The position numbers and the translations under genes were made by a program. From Cyprinodon diabolis (lineage: Eukaryota > Chordata > Actinopteri > Cyprinodontiformes > Cyprinodontidae), in NCBI GenBank assembly GCA_030533445.1, contig CM060082.1, positions 34,969,317-35,033,316 of the forward strand: a stretch of DNA of 64,000 nt. The letters are read 5' to 3'. This document shows positions 21,446-34,494 of the stretch, one piece after another. Position 1 is the stretch's first letter, and the number at the start of each line of letters is the position of its first letter. A model generated the notes under the pieces. The model saw nothing but the letters and a program-made list of their open reading frames with translations. It had not been told where the DNA came from and searched no databases.

Positions 21446-21584
21446 TGTAATGGCATGTTATGGACACTTGGTCGGACTCTGAGAGTGAATGGAAAAATGT
21501 AGAGGAAGAAGAAAAAGTTAATAAAGTTATCCAGTTACATCCTGATGTTGTGTCCTTGAATACAGAGAATAGAGGAACCATACA
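21446..21584 (+). repeat. 3' LTR of the Gypsy element
   Basis: Starts TGTAATGGCATGTTATGGAC and ends GAACCATACA, giving TGT...ACA termini. It is followed by the target copy ACAAA at 21585-21589. Confidence 0.9.
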
Positions 21585-21790
21585 ACAAACATCTGCATGA
21601 ATCGAATTCTTATATGTCTCTTGGTGAGAAAACTAGGAGGTATGAAAAAGGGTGCAAAGAAACCCTGAATTTTTACATTAAACTTTATTTTAAACTTTAA
21701 TGCCATATTCAGAAGGATTGTATTTGTAAAATATGAAGATGTGCTATTTCCCCTATGTTATATTTCACTCATCCACATTTCTAGTTATCA

Positions 21791-21791
<1 letters not shown>

Positions 21792-21840
<49 letters not shown>
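21792..21840. repeat. A-run plus (AT)n microsatellite
   Basis: About 18 A residues followed by about 15 AT dinucleotides. It stands at the start of a retroposon-like segment. Confidence 0.95.
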
Positions 21841-21843
<3 letters not shown>

Positions 21844-22225
21844 CGGACTGGAGTTGTGACAGGCAGCCCGGGCCACAGGCGGCTACGCTCTACCCCTTCT
21901 ATTCATTCGGCTAGCTAATCTGAATCGTTCAATTCCATTTCGAGAGCGAGATCATCTGTGGTAGTAGCACTAGACATCTTCCAGGCATGTGAGTAAAACT
22001 AGCAGCAGTTCAGCAGACAGGATGAATGAATGGTAGCCGGCGCGCGCGGATGACGTTCTCACAGTATTTTATTGTTTATATTTTAACTCTTCCCTATTAT
22101 GTTATTCTTAGACATTTTTCTAAGGTCCTCATTTGTGTGACTATTTTCAGTAATCTTTCTGCTGCAGTAAATGTGCCAATTATGGGACAATAAAGACATT
22201 TTCTATTCTATTCTATAAAAGGGGT
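21841..22225 (+). repeat. Probable retroposon 3' segment
   Basis: Ends with TGTGCCAATTATGGGACAAT, AAAGACATTTT and three TTCTA units (about 22200-22216). Fish LINE 3' ends commonly read 'gggacaataaagg' followed by a TTCTA tail. The centre has an uncommon GC block (GCCGGCGCGCGCGG at about 22037). The 5' limit is uncertain and no protein motif is visible. Confidence 0.4.
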
Positions 22226-25200
22226 AGAAAGATATAATTAAATCTAAACAATGTATGTATAAACAATATATCTGCAAAATCTCTAATATTCAACAACAAA
22301 AAATACTTAGTTAAGCATATTGTGCAAAACAGCAAGAAAAAATGATAGTCCCCACACTGCAGATATATAAGAATTTGTCTTTAAATTCCAGCCAAACCCA
22401 TTTACACAGTAACAGATAAAAACCTTTAGATAAATCAAACATCACCGCCACATATGTGACTGCACTTCCAATTTTCACCACTGTTCGGCGCCAAGTAACC
22501 TTTTCTCTGATCACAGAGAAGCCGGCTTTCTTGGTCTCGCAATGAATCCTGGGAAAACCAAGGATAACAAGGATTCATCGGACCCATCCTTTAAATCGGG
22601 CTAAAAGAAGGACGTATTTTAAGGCTGCATAACGAGGAGCCTTGGAATCCAAACAGACCTTGGCGCTGCTATGACGTAATCGTCCTTCAAATCTGGACTT
22701 CTGAGGATGCATCCCATGAAGTCGAACAGGGCCCATGTTTTCTAGTTTTATTGGTTTAATTCTTATTTTGTTGTTTTCTGGTTAAATTTCAGTTCTTAGG
22801 TTTTTATCTGTTGCCCTCTTGTGTTGCTCTCCTTTTCCCTAGCTCATTAGACTGCTCTCTTCACACCTGCTCCCAATCTCCTCGTTAGTCCTTTCTTTGT
22901 TCAGTTAGCCAAAAATATTCTCCTAGTGCAGTTCCTCTGTGCTGGTTCCTCAACTAACTTTGTATAACTATGCCTTACTGTGTCTAAACACGTTGTGATT
23001 GTTTTCCCCTGAAGTCTCCATGGTCCTGGTTTGTTTAACTTTTTTTTTTCATGTTGGATTTTTGCCTCAGTTGTTTGTGAACCACTCAATCAACAGAAAA
23101 CTCACCTCTTCCTCCCTGCCCCTGCATTTGGATCATCATAACCTCAACCAAAAGAATATGGATCGTTTAAGGTTTATTCAACAGGCTTGTGTTAATATTA
23201 TCTAAAAAAAAAAAAAAAGGGGAAATGAAATGTGTTAGCATAAGCTGTTCCGATTGTCTATGTATGCTAGCCAAATTTGCATAAGCTGATTTTATTCTGA
23301 AATTCAGAACTCCTTCCTTTCTGGCATCTCACTTTTCCTGTTTGGTTCATGAGATATAAGAGCTTGATTGGGGACCACTGTGGTGTCCAGTAAAATTTCA
23401 CCATATGCACCATAGTCACCTTGACTTGGCATAATGTACTGTAAAAGGCCCTGAGTTTGAATCTAGCCCTGCAGTTTGTCAACATGAATGTTTGTGGCCC
23501 TTAAAAATGTATGTGCATATACGTATGTATATTCTGCCTTGTTTCTGCTGCTTCCTTCTACATAAAAAAGACTCTTTATTTATATGTGTGTCTCTGTTAC
23601 TCTGTTAAACCCAGATATGGGGTGGCAGACTTTTTCAGCATGAAGCTGAATCTTTCCCTGTGACCTCAACATTAAAGAACACTGCATCGAAAAGCAAACT
23701 AAGAAAATATATGGATGTGAAAAAAAAGATTTTAATAAATCTAAATTTAGGTTTTACCACTTGTCTCTAATGCACCACTGCAAAATAAAAACTTCCATAT
23801 GGGAAAACGTTTCACTTTTAAAATGTTTTATGCCGCTACCTAATACAATGTCCACATGTGAGCTACATGTGGGGAAAACTTTTGCTTGAGGAAGCTTTTT
23901 TTACGCATTTATTCTGGATGCAACCACATAATACAAATTTTCCCACATGCTTAACAACGGTTGGGCCAAAACATTCATCGCTTTTTTGTTTATTTCATTC
24001 AGGGAAATTCTCAATGTTTGCTTACTAGAAACCAGCAAACTCAGAGCAAAAAAACCCATATTTAATTTAAATAATTGCTTACAGTAATATTGTTTCATTT
24101 AGAGTATTTAATCAAAGGTTTCCTATGAAGGATGTTCTCTATTCAGGAATACAAAATGATTTCTATTAGATATTTACTCCAGGCTCACCCAGTATATGTC
24201 CATGTGTCCTCAGGATTTCCTATAGTACTTACCAAACTGGACTTATGATAGGTAGATATTCCATAGATATAGATATTACAAAACACTTGTCTAGCTATTT
24301 TACATGCTTTTCAAAAAAGCTATATATAATTCAGAATGATTAAAGGTTTAAAAGCGTTTACAAATAATAACTGCAAATAATGAATGCATGAAAATTCAAC
24401 TACCTAGTTCATTTTATGGACATAGCGAGCACCAAAACACAATTAACACAGATATGGAAGCATGTCAAAATGTACCAAGACAAAGCAGCCACAACAAGCA
24501 AGCATGTCTTTATAACTGCTGTTCAAAACAGAACTATTATTTTCCTGATTTGAACTGATGCAGCTTGGGTGTTTTACTCACCCAATTTTCATGTATATAT
24601 TCAGAAACTAGAAGGTGTTAGCTTTCAAATAATGTATCAAACATGTAATTTGGGCTTACAGTTCCTAAGTTATTTGCTTTTCCATTTGGGTATGCAAAAT
24701 AAGCGAGAATTTCCCAAAATGAGGTGGGGATTAAGAGGTTCAAAAACAAAAAAATACATCAACTAAAATCGTGTTGATTACAGCTGCAGTACATGAAGTA
24801 TTGAGGGACAGATGCTTTTTGTTTGAAGTATTTTTAAGACTTTTGCTCTTCATTTGCGATCTTTTTTTTTTTTTTAGTTCCCCATCTTTACAGGAACTCT
24901 GACTTTCTGAAGGCACAAGGAACAGAAAGAAAGGCACATTCCCTTTTAAATATTCTATGCACTGTGAGGTGATATTCAAGCTTTTTTCTTCGTTCTTTTT
25001 ATATTTTGAAGCCAATGAAGTCTGACCTGAGGCTTATAGAAATGACTTCCCATACAGAGAATTTTCTTCTCCAACATTTCAACCGACAAAAGAAGAAAGA
25101 ATGAAAAGTTGGAGTCAGTGAAGTCTTGTTCTGTTTCACACTTTATGAACCAGTTCAGGGCTACAATTCAGACACATTTGACAAATCATTTGGCTGCTTG

Positions 25201-25782
25201 ACTGGCCCCAAGTGTCTGCAATAATCGGGACCCTCAAGGTGTTCGCTCTGCGGACAATTCACACTAAAGTCTAATCTTTACTGACAGCTTGGTTACTGCA
25301 GTCACTTTTAGAATAAGAATAAAATTCATCTAGTGAATCGCAGAATTAATTCATGCTCTTTTTACGACTGGTTTTTGCTAACCCACTTTTCCGAGCTGCA
25401 GGCAGCCTCAGATTGGTTCTGGAGAACACAGAGGATTGCCCAGAGCCAAAGACTGGTTCAGCAATTGGTAAGGACCAGTGTTATACCTGTTTTGAGAAAC
25501 TATAATCAATTATGAAGGCTCAGAGTAGAACGTTGAGGATATTACTCAGCTTGCAGCAACGTTTCTTCTCTTTCTGCTGAATTTGATCCTTTCTGCTCCT
25601 CTTCAGCACATCATTACAACCTGACCTTATCTGTGGTAAAGTGCCTTGCTGCAGTAAAGTTAAAACTATATTGTTTGGATGATTTTTTTTTTCCCTGTAT
25701 CTAAGCTCCTTCACAACCTGTTCACTCCCTTTTCACAAGTGCTTAAAACGTGATGTTGCCAGTGCTGAATAGTGCTAATGCT
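22226..25782. other. Intergenic DNA, no gene recognised
   Basis: AT-rich DNA; all open frames are short and motif-free. Region 22500-22740 (with AATGAATCCTGGGAAAACC, then a near-inverse CAAGGATTCATCGG) may be an old MITE. A T-run occurs at about 23040-23049, an A-run at 23204-23217 and another T-run at 24862-24876. Nothing else stands out. Confidence 0.4.
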
Positions 25783-25787
25783 ATATC

Positions 25788-26248
25788 TGTCATGATCTGG
25801 CCTGTTTGCTCTCCCTTAATTAGTAATTCCTCTCACCTGCCCTTTTCCTTCCCTGCCTCAATTATAATTTATTCCCCTCACCTGTTTCCTGTGGTTTATA
25901 TTCAGTTCAGCCTGAGCATTCAGTGCCAGATCATTGCTTGTCTTTTTGTTAGTCTGTCCAGTTTTATTTGGTTCATGTCCTGGATCCTAGCTGCCAGTGG
26001 ATAGAGGTTTTTGGTGTTTGTCTCGTCTCCTGATCGTCCACTGTTCCTCCCCCACGGAGTCCTCTGGGTTTTTGGCTCATTATGGGGGGAGGTTCAGTTT
26101 TTATCAAAGTAAGCCTGGCTCCAGGGTGGAGACCAGTTTAAAGTCCAGCTTCAAGTTCCGGTTCCTACATCCTGTCTCGGCTACCCTCTTCCACTGTGCC
26201 TGACTGTCTCTCCTGAATACTGGGTCCATCTGTCCCCGATTCATGACA
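25788..26248 (+). mobile_element. Solo LTR (461 bp)
   Basis: Begins TGTCATGATCTGGCCTG and ends CCCGATTCATGACA, giving TG...CA ends with an inverted TGTCATGA/TCATGACA terminus. It is bounded by a perfect 5-bp duplication ATATC at 25783-25787 and 26249-26253. The interior is pyrimidine-rich (CTCACCTGCCCTTTTCC, CTCACCTGTTTCCTG) with a TATA-like word near 25897, typical of fish Gypsy LTRs. No internal coding part lies next to it, so it is the product of LTR-LTR recombination. The strand is inferred from the usual LTR text. It is unrelated to the short LTRs at 17.1 and 21.4 kb. Confidence 0.85.
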
Positions 26249-26409
26249 ATATCGAGTTTAACCTGTAGAGACTCACACAGAGAAAAGCTGTGATTGGAAA
26301 GATTTAATTAATAATTTATTTGGCGCACGGGCCCCGGCAGAAGACCAGATGACCAGATACTGTGAATCAGCATTGGCTTGGATAATCCTTAGTGCCAGCT
26401 CTATTCGGT

Positions 26410-27416
26410 CAGTGGTGTCAAAAGTACACACATTTGTTACTTAAGTAGAAGTATAGATACTGCAGTTTAAATCAATCAATCAATCAATCAAGTTTATTTG
26501 TATAGCCCTTTACAATAGCCAAATGGTACCCAAAGTGCTTTACAACAAAGCCATAAAACAATACATAACACATACAAAACATACAGATACAATTGAAAGT
26601 GCTGTAGTGGTTCAGCGCTGCAGGACATTAAAAGCCTTCCAGAGGTGCATAGAAAGGAGCACATAGAAAGAGGACATCTAAGTGACAGTATTATCCTAGT
26701 CAGAATTAAATGCTAGTTTAAAAAAGTGGGTTTTAAGCTTTTTTTTTTTTAAAAGACTGAGGTCAGTAGTGGTGCAGTTAAAAACACTCTACTCTTTACT
26801 CAAATAAAAGGGAAAAAGTATGTGCTCCAAAAACTACTTAAATTATAAAAGTATAAAGTAACCTTTAAAAAATACAGCCAGATGCCACTATAAAGCTCAA
26901 TTTCTCAACTATTTGAAAATATTCTTTGAGATAGGGCAAAGGATGAGGGAGGTCTTGTTGGTCTCCGACTCCATCTCCCGATACGCTCCTATCAGACATT
27001 TCAACATCTTTTTCTGAATCCGACGTCGTAGCATGGCATAGACAATTCACGTGTGCAATTTGAAGAACACCTGCTTGCTTCTGATGATTTCCTTTAGCTA
27101 ACCAATGAGTGTTTGCGTTCTATGACTCATCCAATTACACTAGTTTTCACTAGATGTGGATGGAGCCAATGATGTGCATTGGATGGCGCACATGACATGA
27201 AATAAATATTTATAAACATTAAACCGAAGCCAAGAGTAATGAGTAACGTTTGTTTTAAAAATGTAAGGAATAGAAATGACAGAGATTTGTGTGAAAATGT
27301 AATGAGTAGAAGTCAGAAGTAGGAAGAAAAATAAGTAATGGAGTAAAGCATAGATATCTAAAAAGTGTACTTAAGTACAGTAACGAGGTATTTGTACATG
27401 GTTACTTGACACCTCT
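26410..27416. mobile_element. Non-autonomous DNA transposon with inverted ends, carrying a LINE insertion
   Basis: The left end reads CAGTGGTGTCAAAAGTAC and the right end, inverted, TAGAGGTGTCAAGTAACC. Subterminal parts also match as inverted repeats (ACTTAAGTAGAAGTATAGAT on the left; CTTAAGTACACTTTTTAGAT inverted on the right). I could not identify a clean target duplication, so the superfamily is open. A LINE 3' end (26472-26752) sits inside. The small frame 26865-27050 has no known motif. Confidence 0.55.
26472..26752 (-). repeat. L2-type LINE 3' end nested in the MITE
   Basis: On the plus strand it begins with repeated ATCA units, then AAGTTTATTTGTATAGCCCT and CCCAAAGTGCTTTACAACAA, the reverse of an L2/Rex1-type 3' end. 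The other side reaches AAAAAGTGGGTTTTAAGC. Similar words GCAGTTTAAA and GCAGTTAAAA flank it and may be a target duplication. It inserted after the MITE. Confidence 0.65.
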
Positions 27417-30340
27417 ACTTATCATGGCTATCACTGAAGCTTTTCCACTTTGGCTAAAGTGTCCTTACTAACTTGTTATATTGGTATTGAGTCATGCTCT
27501 AAGGTTTGAGTTTGGACTTGTATTAGCCGTCTGCTGTTTGACTACTGCCTAAATAAGAATCCCCCATTTTTATCTAATACTTTTTTGAAGTAGCCATTAG
27601 CTTCAGTCTCTTGGTTCCCTTCTACGTTAAAACAAAATTATGAATATTTGAAAGAACTTCCTTTTAAATATATTGAGCTACCAAAATAAACTCCTTAAAA
27701 GTCCAAGAACTTTCTAGAAGAGTAATAAATCTTTTTGCAGTCATTTATTACAGTCTCATCCTTACCGGCACATTATTTCTAATCTTGGACCTGATATTCA
27801 TTTGTTTGGGGGGCGGTTTATGTTTCCCTGTTCTGATTGTCTATGTAAGAGCATTGTAAAGTGTGTCCCACAGCTGAAATAAAAAGCTAAGTTGATTGCT
27901 AAACCTTGGAAGTAGAGGCGTAGTGTGCACACTAGACAGTTGCCATTTTAAACCTGGTATTTAAATTGATTGCTGCCTCTGGCTAATTTAGGGAAACTGA
28001 TACAGGTTGAAATTTTATTAAGAAAGCTGGAACTAAGCCTGATGAAAGTGATTTTTGATCTTACAGTGAGGAGTCAGAACCTCATCAGAATACTGAAAAA
28101 ATAATACTGGGAATATCTGCAAAGGCTGATCCTTGCTCTCCTTGCATATATAAAAAACAGCATTTCCATGAAACAGTAGAGTGACTGGCTTTTTCCTACT
28201 TTTTAGTGTTTTACTTTTGCTCAGGCTTTCTCCCACTAAAGATATTAACAGTTCTGTTAGGTTCTGCTGTAGTCCCACAAGCCAAGAAAGGAATAAATGG
28301 CTGCTTGATCTTTTAGCCAGAGAAAGAGAGAGTTTGCCAGAAGCAACATTTGACCCACTTCCAATTTTGAGTTCAGTTACAGGTTTGAAGCCAAAGGGCT
28401 GTTCCACCTTACAGTGTATAAACGTTAGCACCGTACAGGAAATGTTAAGAACATTTTTTGGGGCAGAGGGGAAACTCTAGTTTTCAGTGATACCCTAACC
28501 ACATCCAATCAGAAGGAAAATCTCCCCTGAGGTGAGCGCTGTGAATTACTTTTCCCTGTTCCGTGTTTGAGGCTTACAGTTTCTGGGCTTATGAGAAGTG
28601 TCTCTGAGGAGCCTTTGCATGAACTCATATACTGCCTTGTACAAATTAATTAAAATCTTTCAGATTCACGTCATCCAACAGGAAGTTAATAGTTAAAAAT
28701 CAAACAATACACTAAAAAAACAAACCTGATTTGGTTATTCTTAAAGATTTTTGCACACAAGACACTATGCAAATCAATTCAGAGGTATTTGTTTGAAATA
28801 AATCAGGAGATACTAGAGATTTTATATACTTAACTCCATCTGAGGAGTATTCCAGGTTTTATCTTCATTTAAAAGCATTTTCAAGCGTATCTTCAAATCA
28901 AATAAGAATATCATGCCTGAGAACAGGAAAACGTCCCCTAAATTGCCAAATCTTAACACTCTTCCAAGCATGAGTTGGAGGGTAGATGCAGCTGTGGTAA
29001 TGACAGCATGCTAAGCCAAGGAGGAAGGAATGTGATTAACTTATGATCCCTGCAGATTTATTGCTTTACTCCAGACTTTAGAAAAATGATTGGAAGTAAT
29101 TCCTGAGCTTTAGATTGTCATAATAGTCTAAGAAATGGTCAAGTGTGAAATCTTAAACGGGAGAGAAATTTGGATAAGAAATGACAGGATTTAAAAGGAA
29201 GGATAATGGGAAAGATGTTCTCAAACAATTTTATTTGAAATTATTGCCCTGTTGTGACTAGGAGGAAACTGATGAAGCTGTGTACACAGACAGGGCACAG
29301 AGTTTTACCTGTTAGAGATTGGGAAATTTGCAGGAGTGATATCCCACCTGCAATGGAGCTATACAGCATTAAGATAATGTGTTACATGGATCAAACATAG
29401 ATGAAATGCAAGTATTTTTGTACTACATCCAGTTTTGCCTCATCTTTGAAAAAAGGTAGAGTTGCTTTAAATGTCATTTTACATAAAACAACATTTCATA
29501 GATCAGATGGAGAGTTAGCTTGAGCTGCTGTGACTAAGTGCACCTCCAACGACCAATGGCTGATCTGACCTGACCACCATGTCTTTAGTGATAGGGGCCC
29601 GGAGGAAACCTACGCAGACATGGCAGAACCAAAGGTGTGCAAACTACACTGTGATACTATTGGAGGGGGTCTTCTATTGTTGCTTTCACCTTAATTTTTT
29701 TTTTTTCCATATTTACGGTTTCAGGTCATTTTAAAAATGGTATAAGAGTGTATGCACACGAAAGGCATAATATCAGATTAAATAATGTTATAATTGTCCT
29801 GTTAACGTCTTAATTAAGCTTGAGTGGTGTCTATTACGAACTCACACATGTGCATAAAATGTGACAACTGTAGGTCTTATCCATTTGATGAGACCCCCAT
29901 TTTTTAACATGTTGAAAAATGTCAGGTTACTTCATCTTGTGATCAAACTATTCCAGCCACAGTCAAATACAATGTAAGGTAATGATAGAGCATCACTTTC
30001 CCATGTCATTGGACTATTCTGTACTACTGATATGCACAGGGTAACATTCCCACATGACACTTAAAGGCAGCTATGCCATTGTGTGGCAGGATCATAAAAG
30101 TGTTAAAAACTAACTTTTAAACCCTAACAGACTTAATCCTCGCCCATCAAAGTTATTTTGTTGTTTAGGTTTTGCGTGCACACAAAGCGGATGTTTTGGG
30201 AGTGTCTATATGATCCTTTTTTAACTAGAGAGCAAAACTTTCAAAACAGCAGTTTTGTGTTTCTTTGCATATGTCGGTCGTATTGAAATTATATTTTCAC
30301 GAAATCACAATAGAAATCATTTTTTTGCATCAAATTAGTT
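27417..30340. other. Intergenic DNA, nothing recognised
   Basis: No repeat with clear ends and no coding region. The frames at 28033-28431 (minus) and 28181-28480 (plus) overlap and show no domain. Sections near 28900-29350 have complex text that might be conserved non-coding DNA. Confidence 0.4.
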
Positions 30341-31086
30341 ATATGATCGTTAACTGGACTTTACTGCCTTGTAAAAAAAATGGAGAAGACTGGAAATAGA
30401 GGATGACAGCGGGGCACATTTGGATTCATGAGTCTTAGGCTGTGTCCAAACGTTTGCAAGGTTTGCTCTTACAAGTAACTTGGCCTTGTGTTGAAGGTGC
30501 ACACAAATTAGATATATATACAGAATACTGGATCTATAGTTATATACAATATAAAACATACAATATAGTTTATACAATATATAGTATATAGCTATGTACT
30601 ATATAAATATTAGGACCTCAAAAATAAATTCATAAACTTACAATATTTCGGGGGACAGTGTTATGTTATGATCCAGATTTCATGTTGACAACAAATATTT
30701 GCCATTAAAATGTAATAACATCAATATCTGCAAACATTTCACATATCTCATGCCCCACTCTAAAATGTGCTTAATACATACCAATTCAATAGATTATGAG
30801 ATTTTCAAAAACGTAATTTATTTAAGTAATTCAATTCACTTAGTAAAACAAATATAGATCAAATAAATACTGACTACTGTTTTCCATCCTTTATTTCTCT
30901 TAATTGTGGTGATTTTCCTCTTATAGAGAATAAAAACAAGATATTGAAGACTGGACTATTAAATAGACTAATAAAAAAAAACTTCATTAAAAAATGTAGC
31001 TTTGGTGAAAATCATCTTTAATACCATATTAATGGTTGTTTTTTTTCAAATGTTTTTTTAATAAGACAAGAGTCTCCAATCAGACC

Positions 31087-31128
<42 letters not shown>

Positions 31129-31160
31129 ATATATATATATATATATATATATAGTTGTAG
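30341..31160. other. AT-rich DNA with retroposon scrap and (AT)n microsatellite
   Basis: Positions 30455-30505 (CTCTTACAAGTAACTTGGCC, TTGTGTTGAAGGTGCACACA) match a retroposon 3' end also seen at 52618-52660. They are followed by TATA-rich DNA. A pure AT microsatellite with one TCT interruption spans 31087-31153. Confidence 0.6.
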
Positions 31161-34100
31161 ATAATGTAAGGGAAACTTAGCCAGAATTACTTTTAAATCA
31201 ATATAAAGATCAGCCCGGTGGACTCAACATGATCAGTTTTCTGTGAAATAAAAAAGAACAAACGTTTGTTTTTTTTCCATGTTTTGTTTAAAATAAAAAT
31301 TGAGGCCTCTACAGATGCAGCCCAGTTAAGTGCTGTGATCTTTATAGCTGCATCTCTCTTCTGACTTTTCCATGTAATGTTTTTTGGAGTTAATTTTAAT
31401 AATAGTAAAGAGACATCCAGCCTGTGTTCAAAGCCAAAAAAAACCCATAGTTATCACCATGTTTTCTCAGTTCATTTAGTAACAAAATCCACCAACTATT
31501 CCACTAACTCAGAAGCACCGTCTCATTAATTACTTTCTGTTCTCAGTTGCATTAAATAGCTTTTCATTGTACAAATTGGTTTTTATTTTTTTATCCAAAC
31601 CCTTCATCTAACAGACCCCCCTTGTTTCAGGCGGCTGTGAAGCTGAGAATTTTATTTAAATATTCCTTTCTTTTTTTCCAAGATGGCAATGTGTGGGATG
31701 CAATCATACAGAAAGGGCCGGTTTCTGCCAGATGGGTGGTGTGTCCATGATTTAAACAAGCAAGTGCACAGCTTCACATGGCGGGGCATTACAACTGGCT
31801 TGAAGGAGAGCTGCTCTCTGCCTTGTTTAAACGTCGAGGAAGCACAATTACATTACTGATGGCCGACTGATCGGAGCCAGGGGCCCCTAGATGTGTTGAT
31901 TTCTTGTTTCTAAGAGCTCAGCCAAGGCGTGATAGAAAATGACAATATTAGAGGTTCAATTAAGATTCAAAAGCACATTTTGGTAAAGCTTCTTCAGTTA
32001 CGATGTGTGGTTGTGAAAACCACACTAGGTCTTTCTGGCAAAGTTGTTTTTTATGTATATGTAGGAGGCTACTGTACAAGCTAGAAAAACAAAACCCAAC
32101 ATTTCCATCTATTTTTGAACAGCATGATTTATTGTGTTTTTGCAGCATTTAAACTCCAGCCCAGAAAATTTCATTTAAAGGCTAAATGAGACTTTCTGTT
32201 CATTTCAAATAAAAACAAACAGAAAAAAAGGGATTACAAAATTACAAAAATTAGGTTGTGCATGCAACAATTTTAACAATTTTACACAAGTTGTGTATTT
32301 ATTTTACCACTCTTGAGATATTGGGGATTTAAAAACCAAATAAAAGCTTCCAAACCTGGAGAACACTTGCTGGAATAAAAGGCACTGCTTTCTTTTCATG
32401 ATCTATTCCACCGGTTTACTTTGGCTCAGGTGGCTGATCAAACATAAATCAATTTGAGGCCTTGTTGAGAAGGCTGCCTCTTATAGTTCCAAGCTGAACC
32501 CGGAGCCACATCTGGAGAGGAAATGTGATCGACTCATAATCACTCCCCAACTCAAGAGTAATGTTGAAAACAAAGACTCCTACGACAGGATTTTCTGAGG
32601 CGAGACAGTGGAGGAATTAGTCATTTTTGAAACCTACCATCACCCCGAGCATTTACAGTAAAACTGTTGCTTTTATACAAAAGTAGGTTATAACAGATGC
32701 CTGTATTCAGCCCTGTTAGTTGTGATAACCCCTAAGTGAGATGAAGTGCAAAAATTTTCCTTTAGAAGTAAATTAGTAAATGCGGTCCAGCTGCTCTGTA
32801 AGCTTGTTGAAGGTTTGTTAGAAAACAAACCTCAGTTACCTGTGTCATAAAGAGCAGCAAACATAGCAGACAGGTTGGGCATAAGGGGCTGGAGAGGTGA
32901 AAAACAGGGTGAGCTTAAAAACTATTTATCTGGTTTCCAGTGTTTCATGGAAATTCACAAAGGAAAAATAGTAAGCATTGAAAAAAGCCTTCTAGCCTCA
33001 ATCTATTTTTTTAAAACTTGTATTTGAAATTCTATGACAGCCAAAAAAGTAACATATCACCAAATGATCCATCTTTATACAGAAGCATAGGGGTGGTAGA
33101 ATTATGCTGTGGTGACACTTTTCTTTAGCAGGTTCAGTTTGAGGGTTGAAAAGACTTGAATGTCAGCCTTCCAGCAAGAAAACAACTTTAAACTTAGACC
33201 CATGACAAAAAAAACAAAAAAAAAAAAAACAGAAGGGGGATGGTGGAATGTTTTTTGGGAAGTATACATAGCCTTATTATTATAGTCCATTAACCTATAG
33301 CACTATGCTAGGTATGGTTTTTACATGTAGGGTACGCCTGGTCATTGACCTTGACCAAGGCACCTTTTGGTAGAACTGCAGTCAGTCCCTAGACTGGCAT
33401 GGCCATCAATGCCCCTACATAGTTAGGGACAAAGTTCCCACTGGGATCAGCTCCATAGTCATGGTAGGACACTTCTCTGATTTTATTTTGGAAAATCTTT
33501 TGGCAATGAATCTATTAAGATTTTGAACAAAACCTCACAAAACATTAATATCTGAATCCTTTCAAGTCAACTATTTTTTTTTAATTCAAATTCAATTAAT
33601 TAAATTGAAACATCTGAAACAATTTTCAAAATAATAATAAAAAAGCTTATAAATTCAAATACATTTAAATTAGCCTGAAAATGAAATAAGCTTATATAAA
33701 ATATAATAATTTTGCTCACCTTTCAAATATTCATTTAGAGTATTTATATTATAAAATAGGCTGTTTATCAGAAATCAGTATTGCCTCTATTGGATAATTT
33801 AAAGTAAGCTAAAGTAAGGTTACATGCTGGCAATGAATTCTAACAGGACCTTCGAACTGAAGCTATTTACCATCTATCAGACAACAGGTATTCTTTAAGT
33901 AACACAGGGACCTTGCAGCTAGATGTCAACATTCAATTCATTTATGACCATTGGCCAGACATTTACATCACATTTTGCAGTTCTTTTAAGATAATAATCT
34001 TAACAGGTATCGTAATTGGTTAATTAAAATGCATTTTTCAAACCTTCGATTCTCTCCTCCAGGTTTCCTCTACTGCTCCACTTGTCTCACCAACATCTAG

Positions 34101-34494
34101 ATTCTAAAAAGGGCAAAACAGCAGCAGTCTAGAGATTAATTTTATGTTTGATTCACAACCAAAATGCAGATTTTGAATGTGCAGCCATGCCTGTACACTC
34201 TACACTAATTCTCGTGTGTCATGACAACTTTAAAGACAGAAAAATGTTTGCGCTTCAAACTAGTTCATCTTGTTTTGCATGCTATCACTATGTCCAGAGA
34301 TTAGGACTTCTACATATTTGGTGATACAATGGTAAGCTTATAAAAAGTAATGTCTTGACTTTTGACTTACCTGAAGCGAGCCTTGCCATGATGCTGTTCA
34401 GAACACCGTCACCTGCTTCGCTGGCTAAAACGAGGTCTGTGGCACCAGTCACCAGTGGCAGCTGCTGCTCTCTGAAACAGGGGAGGCTCAATTC
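31161..34494. other. Intergenic DNA, no gene recognised
   Basis: No coding region. Around 31690-31910 the text is complex and contains GATTTAAACAAGC, later answered by CTTGTTTAAAC, a short inverted pair about 80 bp apart. This and 32380-32640 are the best candidates for conserved non-coding DNA in this stretch. The rest is ordinary AT-rich sequence. Confidence 0.4.

Larger units (their letters stand above)
17086..21584 (+). mobile_element. Complete Ty3/Gypsy-type LTR retrotransposon
   Basis: A 4.5-kb element with 5-bp target duplications ACAAA at 17081-17085 and 21585-21589. It has two short LTRs (140 and 139 bp), a PBS directly after the 5' LTR, one open gag-pol frame of 1260 codons, a polypurine tract and a 3' LTR. 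The order protease, RT, RNase H, integrase is Ty3/Gypsy. By eye the LTRs differ at about six positions plus a one-base indel (roughly 4 percent), so the insertion is not brand new although the frame is still open. There is no envelope gene. Confidence 0.95.

Noticed and set aside
17086..21584. Possibility that the Gypsy element is an endogenous retrovirus
   Set aside because: No envelope frame between pol and the 3' LTR, and the zinc knuckles, RT and integrase read as Ty3/Gypsy, so it is a retrotransposon.
28033..28480. Overlapping frames on both strands, considered as a host gene
   Set aside because: No recognisable domain, no splice context and no codon bias visible; probably chance.
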